Source: Sorex araneus
Taxonomy: Eukaryota > Chordata > Mammalia > Eulipotyphla > Soricidae
Assembly: GCF_027595985.1 (NCBI RefSeq)
Contig: NC_073306.1
Coordinates: 98,058,926 to 98,122,925, forward strand
DNA: 64,000 nt
Direction: 5' to 3'
Position 1 is the stretch's first letter. Every line of letters begins with the position of its first letter. Of the stretch, positions 44,697 through 56,335 are shown piece by piece. Position numbers and translations under genes: made by a program. The notes under the pieces were generated by a model that was given only the letters and a program-made list of their open reading frames with translations, searched no databases and had not been told where the DNA came from.

Positions 44697-44874
44697 TTTT
44701 TTTTTTTTTTTTGCTTTTTGGGTCACACCTGGCGATAGACCGGGGTCACTCCTGGCTCTGCACTCAGGAATTACCCTTGGCGGTGCTCAGGGGACCATAT
44801 GGGATGCTGGGAATCAAACCCAGGTCGGGCCGCGTGCAAGGCAAACGCCCTACCCGCTGTGCTTTCTCTCCAGC
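44697..44874 (-). mobile_element. SINE-A with duplication
   Basis: ctatataattttttt flanks both sides. Near-consensus body. Confidence 0.93.
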
Positions 44875-45088
44875 CCCTATATAATTTTTTTTGCTTAAAT
44901 ATTTTTTTTTTGGGTAATGTCAGAGACTGGCTTGTGTAACACAGTGTATAGTGAGTATTTCATCACATGTAGCTGGTAGAATTAGTTCTTCACTAACAGT
45001 ATGTAGTTTTTCTGAACTATGGAAAACATAGTTTTCCAGTATTTAGCAACCAACAATATGTATGCAACATGCAACCCATCATCATTTT

Positions 45089-45108
45089 TCCCCCCCACTG
45101 GCTCCCCA

Positions 45109-45142
<34 letters not shown>

Positions 45143-46668
45143 TTTATTGAATCACTATGTGGAAAGTTACAAAGCTTTCAGGCTTAAGTCTCAGTTACAT
45201 AATGCTCGAACACCCATCCCTTCACCAGTGCATATATTCCACCACCAAGAACCATGGTAAACCTCCCCCCCCACCCCCCAGCCTCCCACCCCGCCTGTGT
45301 AGGTGATAAATTTCACTTTACTTTCTCTTTACTTTGATTACATACAAACAAAAAACTCACTATTATTGTTTGGAGTTTCCCCCACCAGAGTCGGACCTGC
45401 TGGAAAGAAAGCAACTGATAATTTGTTTTCCATTGCTGAGAATGAAGAGATATGAGGTCGTGTGGCCACAGTAGCGGCCTCGAGGTTTTAGATTTCTGTA
45501 TTTTAGTGACTAAGTCCAGAGGGCTTTCTGCCAGAGGTTGCATCATTGCTAGCTTGTACCTCTCTGCTACTTTATATTCCACATATGAGTGCAATCTTTC
45601 TGTGTCTGTCTCTTTTTTCTGACTCATTTCACTCAACATGATACTTGCCATGTTGATCCACTTATATGCAAATTTCATGACTTCATGCTTTCTAACAGCT
45701 GCATAGTATTCCTTGTGTAGGTGTACCAAAGTTTTTTTAGCCAGTCATCTGTTCTCGGGCATTCGGTTTTTTTGCAGATTCTGGCTATTGTAAACTGTGC
45801 TGCGATGAACATACAGGTGCAGATGTCATTTTGACTATACTTTTTTGCTTCTCTGGGGTATATTCCCAGCAGTGGTATTGCTGGGTCAAATAGGAGCTCG
45901 ATTTCTAATTTTTTGAGAAGCGACCGTATTGTTTTCCAAAAGGGCTGAACCAGTCGGCATTCCCACCAGCAGTGTAGGAGGGTTCCTTTCTCCCCACAAC
46001 CAGGCCAACAGCGGTTATTTTTGTTCTTTTGGATATGAGCCATTCTCTGTGGTGTGAGGTGGTATCTCATAGTTGTTTTGATCTGCATCTCCCTGATGAT
46101 TAATGATGAAGAGGATTTTTTCATGTGCTTTTAGCCATTTGTATTTCCTCCTTGAGAAAGTTTCTGTTCATTTCTTCGCCCCATTTTTTGATGGGGTTGG
46201 ATGTTTTCTTTTTGTAGAGGTCAACCAGTGCCTTGTATACCCTTGATATCAACCCCTTATTGGATGGGTATTGGGTGAATATCCTTTCCCATTCTGTAGA
46301 TTGCCTTTGTATTCGGGTCACTGTGTCTTTTGCGGCGCAGAAACTTCTTAGTTTAATATAGTCCCATTTGTTTATTTCTGTTTCTACTTGATCAGGTCCA
46401 TGTCATCTTTGAAGATACCTTTGGCTTTAATATCGTGGAGGGTTTTTCCGACCTTGTCTTCAATGTACCTTATGGTTTGTGGTCTGATGTTGAGGTCTTT
46501 AATCCATTTTGATCTGACTTTTGTGCATGGTGTTAGGTCGAGGTCTAAGCCCATATTTTTTGCATGTGGCTGTCCAGTTATGCCAGCACCATTTGTTGAA
46601 GAGGCTTTCCTTGTTCCACTTCACATTTCTTGCCCCCTTATCAAGGATCAAATGATCATATATTTGGG
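45089..46668 (-). mobile_element. L1 3' half with 18-bp duplication
   Basis: gcaacccatcatcatttt at 45071-45088 and 46669-46686, exact. Antisense L1 from the tail ((ATT)n) through the 3' UTR and about 1 kb of ORF2; frame pieces include HMKKCSAS-like, [20 protein letters not shown] and [20 protein letters not shown], with frameshifts between. Confidence 0.96.
45111..45141. repeat. (ATT)n microsatellite in the L1 tail
   Basis: About ten ATT units derived from the A-rich tail. Confidence 0.95.
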
Positions 46669-46901
46669 GCAACCCATCATCATTTTGTTTGAAAACTACT
46701 AGAAAGAGTTTTGCCAATGTTTGCTGTATCAAAATTTTTATTTTAGTGCTTAAAAATAAATCATTATCTTTCTTATCAGCACAAACTTCTCAAACATGTT
46801 TGTAGTCTTGAAGACTTTATAGATTCATTTGACAAAGTGACTTTCGCAAATCAGGCATATCCATAATGCATTATTTGCAGGCTAATGAATAATGCCATAC
46901 T

Positions 46902-47078
46902 TTTTTTTTTTTTTGCTTTTTGGGTCACACCTGGCGATGCACAGGGGGTACTCCTGGCTCTGCACTCAGGACTCACTCCTGGCGGTGCTCAGGGGACCAT
47001 ATGGGATGCTGGGAATCGAACCCGGGTCGACCACGTGCAAGGCAAATGCCCTACCCGCTGTGCTATCGCTCCAGCCCC
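46902..47078 (-). mobile_element. SINE-A with 14-bp duplication
   Basis: aataatgccatact at 46888-46901 and 47079-47092, exact. Confidence 0.96.
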
Positions 47079-47167
47079 AATAATGCCATACTATAAATAT
47101 TCAATACTATTTTGTCTACATTTTCCCAAGGTTTAGTCATAATGTTATCTTTTGAAAATAAAATCTA

Positions 47168-47355
47168 GGGGCTTGAGCAATAGCACATCGGGTAGGGCGT
47201 TTGCCTTGCACGCAGCCGACCCGGGTTCAATTCCCAGCATCCCATATGGTCCCCTGAGCACCGCCAGGAGTAATTCCTGAGTGCAGAGCCAGGAGTAACC
47301 CCTGTGCATCGCCAGGTGTGACCCAAAAGCAAAAAAAAAAAAAAAAAAAAAAAAG
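47168..47355 (+). mobile_element. SINE-A
   Basis: ggggcttgagcaatagcaca head; A run of about 23, then aaagaaaatcta resembling the 5' flank gaaaataaaatcta. Confidence 0.93.
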
Positions 47356-47385
47356 AAAAGAAAATCTAAGTGTGTATTCATAGTA

Positions 47386-47611
47386 GCACTGTCGCACTGT
47401 TGTCCCACTGTTTATCGATTTGCTCAAGTGGGCACCAGTAACATCTCCATTGTGAGACTTGTTGTTACTGTTTTTGTCATATCGAATACTCGGCCGACCT
47501 GGGCTCGATTCCTCTGTCCCTCTCAGAGAGCCCGGCAAACTACCGAGAGTGTCCCGCTTGCACGGCAGAGCCTGGCAAGCTACCCACGGCACATTCGATA
47601 TGCCAAAAACA
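47386..47611 (-). mobile_element. SINE-R with inverted 5' half (twin-priming structure)
   Basis: 47386-47492 is minus-strand SINE-R tail and middle (gcactgtcgcactgttgtcc ... gtcatatcgaatactc). 47493-47611 is plus-strand head and body (ggccgacctgggctcgattc ... cattcgatatgccaaaaaca). The two halves meet head to tail and the whole is flanked by gtattcatagta / gtattcacagta (47374-47385, 47612-47623), so the inversion arose during one insertion. Confidence 0.88.
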
Positions 47612-48008
47612 GTATTCACAGTACATGTATAAAATTACCAAGAGATGAGACAATTTCAATAGCTGGAAAAGTGAAATTTCTCTTATTGGAACCAAAATTT
47701 TTTAATAATTGGATTAGGATAGGGTCATAACATTCTACTATATTCTAGATTCTAATAGAGTCTACTAGATTCTCCAGATTCCTAGAGAGCAGAGAGCAGC
47801 AGCCCAGTGAGGAAGCATGCCCCTCCTGGCTGCCAGGGCTGTTACTAGGGCCCTGGGTCAGTTAGAGCCTCTTTGTGTGCAATGTAGCCATAGCCCTGGG
47901 GACACGTGTCTTGGGAGAAAAAGTCTCTGGTAGGGAATGTGAGGTGAATGCCCTTGGCACTGTAGAGGGGAAAGGGCTGAAGATTTGTCTCTATAAAAAT
48001 GATCCGAA

Positions 48009-48877
48009 GAGGATGTGGGGAGAAAGGGACCCTTCTACACTGCCGGTGGGAATGCCGACTGGTTCAGCCCTTTTGGAAAACAATATGGACGATTCTCAAA
48101 AAATTAGAAATTGAGCTCCCCTTTGACCCAGAAATATCACTGCTGGGAATATATCCCAGAGAAGCAAAAAAGTATAGTCGAAATGACATCTGCACTTATA
48201 TGTTCATCGCAGCACTGTTTACAATAGCCAGAATCTGGAAAAGACCCGAGTGCCCTAGAACAGATGACTGGTTGAAGAAACTTTGGTACATCTATACAAT
48301 GGAATACTATGCAGCTGTTAGAAAAAAGGAGGTCATGAATTTCGCATATAAGTGGATCAGCATGGAAAGTATCATGCTGAGTGAAATGATTCAGAAAGAG
48401 ACAGACATAGAAAGATTGCACTCATCTGTGGAATATAGAATAACAGAGTAGGAGACTAACACCCAAGAATAGTAGAAATAAGTACCAGGAGGCTGACTCC
48501 ATGGTTTAGAGGCTGGCCTCACATTCTGGGGAGAGGGCAACTCAGAGAAGGGATCACCAAGTATAATGCGGTCGGAGGCGATGCAGGGGAAGGGTGATTC
48601 GGGCTGAATGTAGACTAGAGACTGAACACAGTGGCCACTCAACACCTTTATTGCAAACCACAACACCTAATTAGAGAGAGAGAACAAAAGGGAATACCCT
48701 GCCACAGTGGCGGGGTGGGGTGGGGGGAGATGGGATTGGGGAGGGTGGGAGGGATGCTGGGTTTACTGGTGGTGGAGAATGCGCACTGGTGAAGGGATGG
48801 GTTCTCGAACTTTGTATGAGGGAAACATGAGCACAAAAACGAGTAAATCTGTAACCAAAAAAAAAAAAAAAAAAAAA
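48009..48877 (+). mobile_element. L1 3' end with duplication
   Basis: Frame [20 protein letters not shown] on to the ORF2 stop at 48449-48451, 3' UTR and a poly(A) of about 21. gatccgaa at 48001-48008 and 48878-48885. Low divergence from the L1 at 3650. Confidence 0.92.
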
Positions 48878-48885
48878 GATCCGAA

Positions 48886-49075
48886 CTGGAGTGACAGCAC
48901 AGCGGGTAGGGCGTTTGCCTTGCACGCGGCCAACCAGTGTTCGATTCCCAATATCCCTTATGGTCCCTGAGCACTGCCAGGAGTAATTCCTGAGTGCAGA
49001 GCCAGAAGTAACTCCTGTGCATTGCCCAGTGTGACCCAAAAACCAAAATAAATAAATAAATAAAAATAAAAAACA
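48886..49075 (+). mobile_element. SINE-A abutting the L1
   Basis: Begins ctggagtgacagcacagcgg directly after the L1's duplication. The tail is AAAT repeats. Confidence 0.88.
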
Positions 49076-49259
49076 AAAAAATATAAAAGAAAGAAAAGAA
49101 AAGGTCCAAAGGCAGCCCCTTGCCCAGCCGACTCCCGGTCAGCACAGCTGCAATCTGTGCAGAGGAGCCTCTCGGGCTCCTCAGGCGCCTTGCCCAGACA
49201 AGGGCGGCTGGGGGTGCAGTTTAAGGCTCTAAAACTGCTGCAGCCCTGGAGCAAATATC

Positions 49260-49935
49260 TGAAGGCTATGCGGTTAAGTTCAACAAAGAATGAAACGAAA
49301 AATCACACAATCAAGTAAGAACCCAGTTGACTAAGATTCCCTGGGACAGGCTGCTGGGCTGTGGTGGAGGGCGGAGCATGAGGGTTGATCTGTGTCAGAG
49401 ACCTATAAATAGCTCCTCCTTGTGATTTCAGAGGGCAAGTGGTCACCAGTTCTCACTTTTGACCTGCAAAGACTGAAATTTCATTCCAGGACCTCTCTCC
49501 CTGGACTGAAATGACAAGCTGGAAGAAAGCTGAAGACCCTTGATCAGACTTCTGTCAGAATTAGGCTTGCCTTGCTCTGTGAAGAAGCCAGGCACAGAAA
49601 TCTATGAGCCCGTGAAAAAATGAAATCTACAGGAGAGACATCTCAATCTTTGACCAGAGTCCTAGGAAGATCAAAGTAGGAGTAAAGGGACTTCACAACC
49701 AGGAATCACATAAACAAGCTAAAGTTTAATTGCCCTGATGGCTTGCCTCCCTGTGTGCAAGATAACAGAAACATTCCAAGACAGAAAAACCAGGAGTTGA
49801 TGCATCATTCTACTGACGACACCATAAAGTCCGGAACCCTTGGTAGAACTTTCTGGACTGTTTGATCACTGTCATGGCTTACCTGAGCTCTCTAAGAATA
49901 AAATCTGTCCGACTGTCCCTGGGTTCATTTCCTCA
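49260..49935 (+). mobile_element. Possible solo LTR (or orphan promoter-like unit)
   Basis: TATAAAT at 49404-49410 and AATAAA at 49897-49902 lie about 490 bases apart on the + strand, followed by tttcctca, a possible CA end. No coding potential between them. I could not find matching TG start and duplication, so this stays tentative. Confidence 0.3.
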
Positions 49936-50739
49936 TTTTAGTAAACTTTTTTTTTTAATCTAATTTCATTTGTGACTTACTTCAGTAAACACCCAGAGGA
50001 GCAGAGACTGCTGGGTTTCCTACCACTCTGTCATACTTCCTGAAGGACCAGAGGGGCCAGACACAGCACAAAGAGCAAACGGGGCTCTGGAAATTGGGAT
50101 AGATCCCACTCTGGAGGCAGCCCAAACTAAAGGATTGCTGAAGAGAAGAGACTTCATCAGAAACAAAAAGTTCAGGCTCTGGTTCAGATAAAAAAAGAGT
50201 CTCTCATAAATAACATATATGTGGGGGAAAAAAAAAGAAGGAAAGCAAAATCGGAGCCAGGGCAATACTAAGTACTAGAAGACTATTGAGGGTTGTCAGG
50301 TACCCCCAGGCATACTGGCAAGTAGGGCAACACTCAAATATGTTCACTACCGAAGAAAATTAAGTCCAACATCAGGCAAAAGGTGGCCTAGGATGAAAAT
50401 ATGAATATTCATCAGCTGACAAACTTCCCACCACTCAGATCCACAGTGACTGAAAACCTCCTTTGCCTCAGGGCCTGAGTGTTACCTAGTCCACCATTTT
50501 GTAGATATAGGAAGTCTCCCTCCAAAAAGTCCCAACACACAGCTCAGGTGCTTCTGGGGTCTATGTCTTCCAGACTAATATTCACTATAAAACAAGCACT
50601 AACAGCACTAACCCTATCAAAGTGCGGGGTGGTGCTTGGGTATATGTTTCCCGGCAGTGTCCAAGTTAGTAATGTGCAATACCAAGTACATGATGCACCT
50701 CAGGAAAAAAGCTTCTTTAATTAAGTTTGATTTTTTAAA

Positions 50740-50890
50740 AAATTGTTTTTGGGGGGCAGTGTTCAGAGCTTACTCCTTGCCCTGCACTTAAGGATCACTC
50801 CGAGTGGTGCCTGGGGGAGACCATATGAGGTGATGAGGATTGAACCCAGGTTGGCTGCATGCAAGGCATGCACCCTATTGCTGTATTCAT
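50740..50890 (-). mobile_element. SINE-A, diverged
   Basis: gggggcagtgttcagagctt to ggcatgcaccctattgctg. Confidence 0.65.
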
Positions 50891-51064
50891 CTTTATAGTC
50901 TCTAATTAAGTTTTTTTTTTTTTTGGCATGTGGCACTGCACTGGACTATGTCCCAGGCATGCAGAATATAAAACATTGCTTTATTTTTCGTTTTCCTTCT
51001 ATACTTTACTTACTTAAAAATAGTCTATATACAGCAAAACAAAAGAATCAGAAAGTAAGACTCA

Positions 51065-51120
51065 AATCCCACCACCTAGAAGCAACAATTACACCACCAC
51101 CTAGAAGCAACAATTACACC
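51065..51120. repeat. Short tandem duplication
   Basis: accacctagaagcaacaatt occurs twice, 28 bases apart (51068, 51096). Confidence 0.85.
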
Positions 51121-51554
51121 ATTCTTTTGCAGGGGAGGAATGTGAAGGACTGAACATGGGCTACTCACAGTTCCCTAATGGGGAACCAAACTGGTGTTGG
51201 CCACATGCAGGGCATGCTCTTAACCCCTATATTACCGCTCTGGTTCCATACTCTACACATCTTTTTAACCTGCAGGATTTCAAAATATTTCAGAGGGTAG
51301 GAGATGGTTCAAAGGCTTGCAAGGGGAGACTCTGGGTGTGGCCCATGCACTGCAGAGCCCCGCCCCAACATTGCCAGGTGCAGCTTTAGAGGAGGCTCCT
51401 GGGCACTACGGGGGTGGTCCTGGTGACTCCCCCACGACTGGCCTGAATGATGTCATAATACCGGCCCCAAGTATGAATCCGACCTGTCCAATGGGGCAGA
51501 GTTGTCCAGGGTTTCCTGAACACTGCTCAGGCAGCTCCTGAAACATTGAGGGGG

Positions 51555-51735
51555 CACTGGAGAGCTAGCTTAGTGGGCTGGAGGGCATATCTCATGGATT
51601 AGGTCTGGGTTCGATCTAATGATCAAACCACATGATCCTCTGAGCACTGCCAGAGGACCCCATGCAATGGCCTGGGATGCTTCAAGCATGACCAGGTGTG
51701 CTTATGAAACAGACAAAAACCAGAAACAAAATGTT
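51555..51735 (+). mobile_element. SINE-A, diverged
   Basis: gcactggagagctagcttag head, gatcctctgagcactgccag body. Confidence 0.6.
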
Positions 51736-51755
51736 TTTGAGTAGGTAATATACGC

Positions 51756-52060
51756 ATAGACTGGGAACACCTGTAAAGGCAATTAGAGGCCGCCCCAAAA
51801 GCCTCTGTCCCTCTCAGAGAGCCCGGCAAGCTACCGAGAGTATCCCACCCGCACAGCAAAGTCTGGCAAGCTACCCGTGGCATACTCAATATGCCAAACA
51901 CAGAAACAACAATGGTCCTCATTCCCCTGACCCTGAAAGAGCCTCCAATACACCATTGAGCTACACTAGCACGCGACAGGGACAAATGAAGATCTTACTG
52001 GTGCCCGCTCAAGCAAATCAATAAACAACGGGATGACAGTGACACTGACAGTGACAATAT
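51756..52060 (+). mobile_element. Composite retroposon, copy C (5'-truncated)
   Basis: Begins at gactgggaacacctgtaaag, inside the linker of copies A and B and after the point where the VAV-like exon would end. It then runs through the SINE-R body to acgggatgacagtgacactg. Shares gaaagagcctccaatacacc and ctacactagcacgcgacagg with copy A and with the RTE end. The truncation shows that the linker-SINE-R unit moves by LINE-type reverse transcription. Confidence 0.75.
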
Positions 52061-52167
52061 ATGCATGTGATATAAAATAAAATACAAAAGGGGCAGAGGG
52101 AATGGGGAAGACAGCTTAAAGAGATGAGGAAACTTCTGCATGCAGAAGTTCTAGCTTCCATCCCTGG

Positions 52168-52350
52168 CCAAAATAGTATGACAGAATAGTATGGTGGGTA
52201 GCAGCTTTACTTGGCACAGAGCCGACCATGCTTCTATCCTTGGCATCCCTTATGGCCCTCTGAGCAGCACCAAGAATTATTCCTGAGTGTGGAACCAGGA
52301 GTAACCACTGAGCATCACAAGGTGTGGCACAGAAACAACCACAAAAAAAC
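52168..52350 (+). mobile_element. SINE-A, diverged
   Basis: agaatagtatggtgggtagc head to gtgtggcacagaaacaacc. Confidence 0.65.
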
Positions 52351-52357
52351 AAGCGTC

Positions 52358-52510
52358 CAGGGCCAGAGCCACAGCACAGTAGGTAGGGCACTGGCCTTGC
52401 ACACAGCTAACCCAGGTTCAATCCTCAGCATCCCATAGGTCCCCCCAATCACTGCCAGGAATAACTCTTGAGCATCACCAGCATCACCCAAAAAGTAAAT
52501 AAATGAAATA
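52358..52510 (+). mobile_element. SINE-A
   Basis: cagggccagagccacagcac head, GGTTCAATCC B box, tail gtaaataaatg. Confidence 0.8.
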
Positions 52511-52700
52511 AAAGTGTCAACAGCTCCGAGTACCCTCCATATGAAAGTGTAGTAGTTTGCAGAAAGCCAACTTCCCCTGGTTGGAATGTGGATAGACCGA
52601 CTCCAGACTACTGTGAGAAAGACAAGTCACCTTTCTGGAAAGCAATTCTCAGTCTGCCCTAAGACCTTTTATAATCCTCATACACAAAAGCCTCAAGAGA

Positions 52701-52884
52701 GTGGGGCTGGAGTGATAGCACAGCGGGTAGGGCGTTTGCCTTGCACGCGGCCGACCAAGGTTCGAATCCCAGCATCCCATATGGTCCCCTGAGCACCGCC
52801 AGGGGTGATTCCTGAGTGCATGAGCCAGGAGTGACCCCTGTGCATTGCTTGGTGTGACTCAAAAAGCAAAAAACAAAACAAAAC
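52701..52884 (+). mobile_element. SINE-A with 15-bp duplication
   Basis: aaaagcctcaagaga at 52686-52700 and 52885-52899, exact. Confidence 0.96.
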
Positions 52885-52904
52885 AAAAGCCTCAAGAGAT
52901 ATTT

Positions 52905-53095
52905 TATTTTTATTATTTTTAAAACTTTTTTATTAAATCACTGTGAGATCCTTACAAAACTGTTCATGATTGGATTCCAGTCATACAGTGTTCCAACACC
53001 CATCCTTCCACCAGTGTACATTTCCCAGCACCAGTGACCACAGGTTCCCTCCATTACCCCCCACTCCCTAACCCCTGCCTTCCTCTATGGCAGGG
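52905..53095 (-). mobile_element. L1 3' terminus
   Basis: aaacttttttattaaatcac, gttcatgattggattccagt, cagtgttccaacacccatcc; ends near tctatggcagg. Confidence 0.75.
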
Positions 53096-53250
53096 ATTAA
53101 GAAATATTTTTTAAATCAATAATATAAACACAAAGATAACCATAGTATTACTAATATACCAAAAAACTAGGGAAAAAGTCAATGATGTGATCATCTTTAA
53201 TAATGTAAAAAATACCCAAGACACATTAAATTTTGACAAGCAGGTTATGG

Positions 53251-53410
53251 GGGTGCAGGGCTGGCTCAGCTGGTTCAGAGCATCTGCCCTGCAGGCCTGA
53301 GGTACCTTGAATTCAATGTCTCTGGCTCTGCTGTGTCAGATCTCAAGCACCACAACAAAATGTGCGGTCCTGAGCAAGCACCACAGTTTAGAAATGAGCG
53401 TGACCACTGT
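53251..53410 (+). repeat. Old tRNA-derived SINE remnant
   Basis: ggctcagctggttcagagca and gcctgaggtaccttgaattc look like eroded A and B boxes of another tRNA-SINE. Confidence 0.4.
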
Positions 53411-53534
53411 GAGTAACACATCCAAGTGTGTGAACCACAACTGAGTGTTTGGTACCCAGTCTGCACAACAATAGTAAAGGGAAGGTGGAAGTTCAAAAAG
53501 CAGTTATGAATAGTTGAATTTCATTTTTGTTAAA

Positions 53535-54205
53535 TATATACCCCCATGCCTGGCTGTCTTCACTGGGGCCCCTCGGAGCGGGCGGGTTGAGTTTCCCTCC
53601 CAGCCTCAAGTAGAGCCCCAGCAGCAGATCACCTCTGAAACCCAGCCACAGCCATGCTCAAGGTCCCTCTCCACACGTTCAGAGGAGCCTCATGCATGAA
53701 GGAACCAGCAGAGGAATCCAGGTGTGCAGGACCCGAAGCTGAGATCTCCAAGGGTGCTGGGACAGGGAATGGGCCTCCTCCACCCAGACCCCATTTTCCA
53801 GTACCTTGGCAGCCACACCCACAAACTGCCCCTAGCTCTGTGTAATCCCATCAAGGCCAAGATCCAGAGACTATAAAACAATGCTCCCAGAAGCGCGTGG
53901 CCACATTTGGCCAAGAGACCTCTTCTAGCCTAGTTCTCCCTCTCAGAGAACCTGGCAAGATACTGAGAGCATCCTGCTCACACAGCAGAGCCTGGCAAGC
54001 TTTCCGTGGCATATTCAATATGCCAAATACAGTAACAATGATGGGTCTCATTCCCCTGACTCTAAAAGAGCCTCCAGCACCACTGGGAAGAATGAGTAAA
54101 GAGAGGCTGCTAAAATCTCAGGGCTAGGATGAATGGAGACATTATTGGCCTCCACTTGAGCAAATTGATGATCAACAGGATGACAGTGATACTGTGATAC
54201 ACATA
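53535..54205 (+). mobile_element. Long composite retroposon ending in SINE-R (second copy of the type at 2290)
   Basis: A roughly 400-base GC-rich module (53535-53930) precedes a SINE-R long-variant body (cctctcagagaacctggcaa ... ggatgacagtgatactgtg). The inserted block gagcctccagcaccactggg to tgctaaaatctcagggctag is the long-tail form. Confidence 0.6.
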
Positions 54206-54228
54206 ATAATATAAAAATAATTCTCAAG

Positions 54229-54405
54229 GGGCCAGAGCAATAGTACAGTGGCTTGGGCCTTGTACGTGGCCAATCCGGGTTCAATTCCTCATATACCATA
54301 TGGTCCCCTAAGCACCACCAGGTGTAATTCCTGAGTAAAGAGCCAGGAGTAACCCCTGAGCATTGCTGGGTGTGACCCAAAAACCAAAAAAACAAAACAA
54401 AACAA
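54229..54405 (+). mobile_element. SINE-A
   Basis: ggggccagagcaatagtaca head; tail aaaaaaacaaaac. Confidence 0.88.
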
Positions 54406-54424
54406 AAAATAATGATCAAGCCAT

Positions 54425-54570
54425 AGAGGTAGTATAGGAAGTAAGGCTCTTGTTTGCCTTGTGTGTTACTGACCCCGGCTCGAATCCCAGCACAGCATAT
54501 GGTCCCACAAGGACTTCTGAGCACGAAGTGATCCCTGAACACCAGAGGCAATAGCCCCAAAATAAATAAA
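54425..54570 (+). repeat. Diverged SINE-A
   Basis: ttgtttgccttgtgtgttac, cccggctcgaatcccagcac; tail of AAAT repeats. Confidence 0.6.
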
Positions 54571-54584
54571 TAATAAATAATACA

Positions 54585-54835
54585 TATAGCACAGTGGGTA
54601 GGGCATTTGCCTTGCATACGGCCGACCAGGGTTCGATTCCTCCACCCTTCTCGGAAAGCCTGGCAAGCTACCGAGAGTATCCCGCCCACACGGCAGAGCC
54701 TGGCAAGCTATCTGTGGCATATTCGATATGCCAAAAACAGTTAACAACAAGTCTCACAATGGAGATGTTACTGATGCCCGTTCGAGCATATCAATAAACA
54801 ACGGGATGACAGTGCTATAGTGGCAGTGCTACATT
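54585..54835 (+). mobile_element. SINE-R, full length
   Basis: atagcacagtgggtagggca head, GGTTCGATTCC B box, cgagagtatcccgcccacac body, acgggatgacagtgctatag tail. Confidence 0.93.
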
Positions 54836-54940
54836 AAAGTTCTAAATGTCTAACATTAAAGTTCTAAATGTCTAGCATTTAAGATTGGTTAAGTAATTTG
54901 TGAGTACACCAGTAAAATAGAATATCATAATACTATTTTT

Positions 54941-55134
54941 TGTTTTTGGCTTTTTTGGGTCACACCTGGCAATGCACAGGGGCCACTCCTGGCTCTGTAC
55001 TCAGGAATTACTGGCTCTGCACTCAGGAATTACCTGGCGGTGCTCAGGGGACCATATGGGATGCTGGGAATCGAACCCGGATTGGCCGCGTGCAAGGCAA
55101 ACACCCTACCCACTGTGCCATCTCTCCAGCCCCA
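54941..55134 (-). mobile_element. SINE-A with 15-bp duplication and a small internal repeat
   Basis: cataatactattttt at 54926-54940 and 55135-55149. The segment ggctctgtactcaggaatta is followed by ggctctgcactcaggaatta, an internal tandem copy. Confidence 0.95.
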
Positions 55135-55178
55135 CATAATACTATTTTTAAAAATAAGGCAATGTGAGAAATATTTTC

Positions 55179-55368
55179 TTTTTTTTTTTTTTTTTTGTTT
55201 TGTTTTGTTTTTGGGTCACACCCGGCGATGCACAGGGGTTACTCCTGGCTCTGCACTCAGGAATTATCCCTGGCGGTGCTCAGGGGACCATATGGGATGC
55301 TGGGATTAGAACCCGGGTCGGCCGCGTGCAAGGCAAACGCCCTACCGCTGTGCTATCTCTCCAGCCCC
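55179..55368 (-). mobile_element. SINE-A with 16-bp duplication
   Basis: tgtgagaaatattttc at 55163-55178 and 55369-55384, exact. Confidence 0.96.
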
Positions 55369-55659
55369 TGTGAGAAATATTTTCAAGATACATTGTTGAC
55401 GGAAAAAAATTATATGCAGGAGTGCTAGGGAATGCGGCCATTACTGAGGGGGACATCTATTCACATAAATATGTGCGTAAGCAAACAGCATATCCTTGGT
55501 AACTGTGTTTGCCCCCGAAAGGGGCTTGGGTGGTAGGAGGGGAACACACACCTCTTGCTTTCCCCCTCTTGTGGGGGCGATGTCCAAGTTCAGAGGGCTT
55601 GGGGACATGGTGCTGCTCCAGCCCTTGGTGGTAGGGATTAGCCGGCCACCCCAGCTCTT

Positions 55660-55775
55660 CTGTGGGTTTTCAGGGTTACACTTAGAGAAGCACAGGGACC
55701 CAACCTGGATCAGCCATATGAAAGGCATGCACCTCGACTCCTTTACTATCTCCCCAGTACCCCACCTTCCAGCCC
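55660..55775 (-). repeat. Diverged SINE-A
   Basis: gggttacacttagagaagca to ctttactatctccccagtac. Confidence 0.5.
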
Positions 55776-56335
55776 CATTCTGTCACCACTTTTAAAGTAG
55801 ATAACATTCCCAGAGTTGCATTTCCAATTTCATCTTTATGGCCAATAGCTCATCATTTGGTCCTAGAAGGCGTTCAATATAATAATGACTCAGCAAAGTG
55901 GAGCAAGTTTGGGTGAAGAGATTCAAGAAGTTGATTGCTACCTAGTGACTATGGAAACAGCAATTCAGGCCTCTATTTGACAGGCGGGGAGAACAGTCGT
56001 TTGGATAATACACCCAAGATATGTTCTGTCGACATTTGACTTATGCAACGACCTCTGTGTAACACCCACGCATTCTCTGGGTCTGAGAGTAAGAACAGCT
56101 CAGCTTTCCTCAGCACTGTCTGCATGCCACATCCTTCTTTCTGTGCCTCAAGTATCATCTCTGAGCTGGAGCCCTCAGATCTCATCCTGGTCATTCTCAT
56201 CTTCCACTCGGGCTCACCATTCTGCGGAAACAGTGCTCCCCATCATGGAGCCACTTCCCTGTCTGAAGCTACTTTCCTGGACCATTAGCTTCCAACCCAC
56301 CTCTCAGAGCACTTCATATTGGATGTTAATTTTTT

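Noticed and set aside
49404-49410. TATA box as the promoter of a cellular gene
   Set aside because: No downstream coding exon is recognisable; kept only as a tentative LTR-like unit.
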